A DNA stretch of 8,458 nt, taken from the NCBI GenBank assembly GCA_904502145.1, contig CAJGDH010000072.1:1-8458 (forward strand), written 5' to 3'. Shown one piece after another: positions 6,356-8,458 of the stretch (position 1 is its first letter; each line of letters begins with the position of its first letter). Position numbers and translations under genes: made by a program. The notes under the pieces are model-generated. The model saw only the letters and a list, made by a program, of their open reading frames with translations. It did not search any database and was not told where the DNA came from. This stretch comes from an uncultured Eubacterium sp. (GTDB taxonomy: Bacteria; Bacillota; Clostridia; Lachnospirales; Lachnospiraceae).

Positions 6356-8038
6356 TCAGGAGAAGATGGGTTTTAAGGCATCGGCAAGAGCGTCTTTCTT
6401 GGCCTGTGCATCCGCGAGATCTTTACCCAGAGTGGTAAAGTATGTCTTGATCTTCGGCTCTGTACCGGAAGGACGTACGATGGCAACGGATCCGTCCTCA
6501 AGGTCATAGCGGAGAACGTTTGCCGGCGGAAGCCCTGTGGCTGCACTGTCCTGATAATCGGTGGCTTTTGCCACTTTTACGCCGCCCAGATCAGCCGGGG
6601 GTGTATCGCGGAAGTCCTGCATGATCCCGGCCATTTTGTCCATACCGGTGAGACCCGGGAATTCGAAGCTGTCCACCTTGTTCAGGTAACGGCCGTACTC
6701 AGCATAGATCTCCTCGAGACGCTGTTTGATGGAACTTCCTGTGCTGCGGTAATAAGCAGCCATCTCACAGATGAGCATAGCGCCGATCACGGCATCCTTG
6801 TCGCGGACATAAGGTCCGGCAAGATAACCGTAGCTCTCTTCGAAACCGAAGATAAATCTGTCCACTTCACCATCGGCTTCCAGTCTGGCGATCTGATCGC
6901 CGATCCATTTGAAACCGGTGAGGGTGTTGCGCATCTCAACGCCATAGTGCTCTGCGATGGCGTCTGCAAGAGGTGTGGAAACAATGGATTTGACCGCTAC
7001 CGGTCTGTCGGGCATCGTGCCTTTTTCGATTCTTCCTGCGCAGATGTAATCCAGCAGAAGAGCACCCATCTCATTTCCGCTAACCAGCTCATAAGATCCG
7101 TCCGGACACTTCATGGCGATACCTACACGGTCGGCATCGGGGTCTGTGGCAAGCATGAGGTCGGCACCTGTCTCCTGAGCAAGCTCAAGACCGTATTTCA
7201 GGGCCTCGAAGATCTCCGGATTCGGGTAGCTGCAGGTGGTAAAGTAACCGCTGGGGTATTCCTGCTCAGGAACGATAGTGATATCCGTGATTCCGATATC
7301 ATCGAGAACCTTTGTGACAGGCACAAGGCCGGAACCGTTCAGGGGGCTGTAAACAAGCTTGAGTCCTGCGGTCCTGCAAAGACCCGGACGAACCTGGCGG
7401 GCTTCGATCGCCTCGTAGAAAGCAGCCTTGCAGTCATCACCGACGAAGCGGATAAGTCCTTCTTCCACGCCCTGGGCAAAGGACATGCGTTTTGCACCGG
7501 TGAGGACATCCGTCTTCTGGATCTCTTCATAAACAATCGCTGCGGCATCGTCGGTCATCTGGCATCCGTCAGGTCCGTATGCCTTATACCCGTTGTATTT
7601 TGCCGGGTTGTGGGATGCGGTTACCATGATGCCGGCGTTGCAGTTATAGAAACGTGTGGCAAAAGATAAAGCCGGTACAGGCATCAGTGCATCATAGATG
7701 CGGACTTTGACGCCGTTGGCTGCCAGGACACCGGCTGCCTCTTTGGCGAAAACATCACTCTTGATACGGCTGTCATAGCTGATGGCAACTGTCTGGGCTC
7801 CGCCCTGGGTCTTAACCCAGTTTGCAAGACCCTGTGTAGCCTGGCGGACAACATGGATATTCATACGGTTTGTCCCTGCTCCAAGAACACCCCTAAGGCC
7901 TGCGGTACCGAACTTCAGTGATACGGCAAAGCGGTCTTTGATCTCCATGTCCTCGCCCTGGATTTTCAGGAGCTCGGGCTTGAGGTCACAATCCTCAAGA
8001 TCAGCGGCCAGCCAGCGTTTGTACTCCTCGTTATACAT
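6356..8038 (-). CDS. pgcA: Phospho-sugar mutase (phosphoglucomutase/phosphomannomutase family)
   Basis: This alpha-phosphohexomutase probably interconverts glucose-1-phosphate and glucose-6-phosphate, linking glycolysis to UDP-glucose, glycogen and cell-wall sugar synthesis. The 560 residues are close to the PgcA-type enzymes of Bacillota. Motifs in order: FGTAGLRG (43-50); active-site loop TASHNPAKYNG (140-150) with Ser142 as the phosphorylated residue; metal-binding DPDADR (299-304); sugar-binding FGFEESYGYLAG (397-408); and phosphate-binding RPSGTEPKIKTY (522-533). All key residues are present. The ATG is preceded on this strand by AAAGGAGA (8046-8053), and MYNEEYKRWL is a usual opening for the family. 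The gene has its own promoter and is followed by terminators, so it seems to be transcribed alone. Choice of glucose over mannose rests on similarity to PgcA and cannot be proven from motifs; the symbol is tentative. Confidence 0.94.
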   Translation of the reverse strand: MYNEEYKRWLAADLEDCDLKPELLKIQGEDMEIKDRFAVSLKFGTAGLRGVLGAGTNRMNIHVVRQATQGLANWVKTQGGAQTVAISYDSRIKSDVFAKEAAGVLAANGVKVRIYDALMPVPALSFATRFYNCNAGIMVTASHNPAKYNGYKAYGPDGCQMTDDAAAIVYEEIQKTDVLTGAKRMSFAQGVEEGLIRFVGDDCKAAFYEAIEARQVRPGLCRTAGLKLVYSPLNGSGLVPVTKVLDDIGITDITIVPEQEYPSGYFTTCSYPNPEIFEALKYGLELAQETGADLMLATDPDADRVGIAMKCPDGSYELVSGNEMGALLLDYICAGRIEKGTMPDRPVAVKSIVSTPLADAIAEHYGVEMRNTLTGFKWIGDQIARLEADGEVDRFIFGFEESYGYLAGPYVRDKDAVIGAMLICEMAAYYRSTGSSIKQRLEEIYAEYGRYLNKVDSFEFPGLTGMDKMAGIMQDFRDTPPADLGGVKVAKATDYQDSAATGLPPANVLRYDLEDGSVAIVRPSGTEPKIKTYFTTLGKDLADAQAKKDALADALKPIFS

Positions 8039-8081
8039 ATATAAATCTCCTTTCAGTCAGGTCATCGGTTGCTGTAACTAA

Positions 8082-8110
8082 AGAATAGCATATGGTGAAA
8101 TCGGATTCAA
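8082..8110 (-). promoter_or_regulatory. Promoter for the sugar-phosphate mutase
   Basis: On the minus strand TTGAAT (8105-8110) is followed after exactly 17 bases by TATTCT (8082-8087), preceded by TGC, an extended -10 element. Each box matches four of six consensus bases. The start of transcription would fall about 35 bases before the mutase ATG, in a short simple leader. Confidence 0.6.
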
Positions 8111-8133
8111 GATTTCCTTTAAATTTCGCGTGA

Positions 8134-8458
8134 TCATGGCTTCTTCTTCGAAGCCGGTTTTTTCGCGGGCTGGGTAGCAGGTTTTGTGGAAGGAGCCGTG
8201 GTAGCCTTCGTTCCGTCAGCGTTGGTGGCGGTGGCTGCCTCCTCCTGTTTTCTCTTCTCCTCCAGCTTCTCCTGTCTCTTCTTGAACCACTCGTCTGTGT
8301 GCTTGTCACATTTGTTCTTATCGTTGTTCGCATCATAGCCAAGACAGTATTTCGTATCGGCCGTAATACCTTTGGAGCCCGCAGGACGTTTTCTGTAGAC
8401 CTTTGTATAGATCTTCTTCTTGGGACAATGTGCCCTGACCGGTTTTTTGGTCACGCCG
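8134..8458 (-). CDS. Lysine-rich low-complexity protein of unknown function (5' end outside window)
   Basis: The frame is open to the right edge. A GTG at 8452-8454 could be the start, giving 106 residues, but no upstream ribosome site can be seen and the gene may extend beyond the window. The visible part begins with a compact basic segment containing three cysteines and a histidine (Cys10, Cys37, Cys49 and His52, counted from the GTG), possibly a small metal-binding or disulfide fold with a KIYTKVYRKRPAGSKG strand-turn. A highly charged helix follows (about 54-73, EKLEEKRKQEEAA), then a disordered Ala/Thr/Pro/Lys tail ending PAKKPASKKKP. Such tails occur on secreted/wall-associated and nucleic-acid-binding proteins alike. 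There is no membrane span in the visible part. The stop lies about 25 bases from the mutase -35 box. I do not recognise the family. Confidence 0.6.
   Translation of the reverse strand, partial: GVTKKPVRAHCPKKKIYTKVYRKRPAGSKGITADTKYCLGYDANNDKNKCDKHTDEWFKKRQEKLEEKRKQEEAATATNADGTKATTAPSTKPATQPAKKPASKKKP

Noticed and set aside
6103..6438. 111-codon plus-strand frame in the mutase/aspartate kinase gap
   Set aside because: It runs through two hairpin terminators and into the mutase 3' end, with no ribosome site and no protein-like composition.
6947..7669. 240-codon plus-strand frame opposite the sugar-phosphate mutase
   Set aside because: Antisense shadow; the mutase motifs on the other strand are complete.
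8138..8163. Plus-strand hairpin GGCTTC/GAAGCC followed by a T run
   Set aside because: It looks like a terminator, but no plus-strand gene leads into it and it falls in lysine/alanine/serine codons of the minus-strand gene, so it is probably a coding coincidence.

Overview
The window looks like ordinary chromosomal core genome of a low-to-mid G+C Gram-positive bacterium, most likely a Clostridia / Lachnospiraceae-type member of the Bacillota. The grounds are the valS-folC gene order known from this phylum, strong AGGAGG-type ribosome binding sites, Bacillota-style aspartate kinase and PgcA-like sugar-phosphate mutase, and compact intrinsic terminators. I see no rRNA, tRNA, CRISPR array, insertion sequence, integrase or phage gene.

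Left half, plus strand (1-4660). The window opens in the last 47 codons of valyl-tRNA synthetase (valS). A candidate promoter in the valS 3' end and a strong leader hairpin precede folC (folate polyglutamylation). folC overlaps a 49-codon gene with its own Shine-Dalgarno (1540-1689). This is followed by a 488-residue zinc-ribbon/TPR/single-membrane-span/coiled-coil/TPR protein, and a terminator (about 3198-3229) ends this run. A second two-gene unit follows: an unrecognised 191-residue protein and, 6 bases later, a TruA-family tRNA pseudouridine synthase. It ends at a 9-bp hairpin with A and T tracts on its two sides, which can serve both strands.

Right half, minus strand (4715-8458). Reading leftwards from the right edge: the 3' part of an unidentified lysine-rich, low-complexity protein; a phosphoglucomutase/phosphomannomutase-family enzyme with its own promoter; a 324-base gap holding tandem hairpin terminators plus a promoter and leader; and aspartate kinase, which converges on truA.

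The recognisable genes are housekeeping: tRNA charging and modification, folate metabolism, aspartate-family amino-acid synthesis, and glucose-1-phosphate/glucose-6-phosphate interconversion. They form at least four transcription units and not one pathway. I found no convincing new multi-gene system. The least explained parts are the folC-coupled 49-residue gene with the membrane TPR protein beside it, the structured folC leader, the nested hairpins between the mutase and aspartate kinase genes, and the lysine-rich protein at the right edge.
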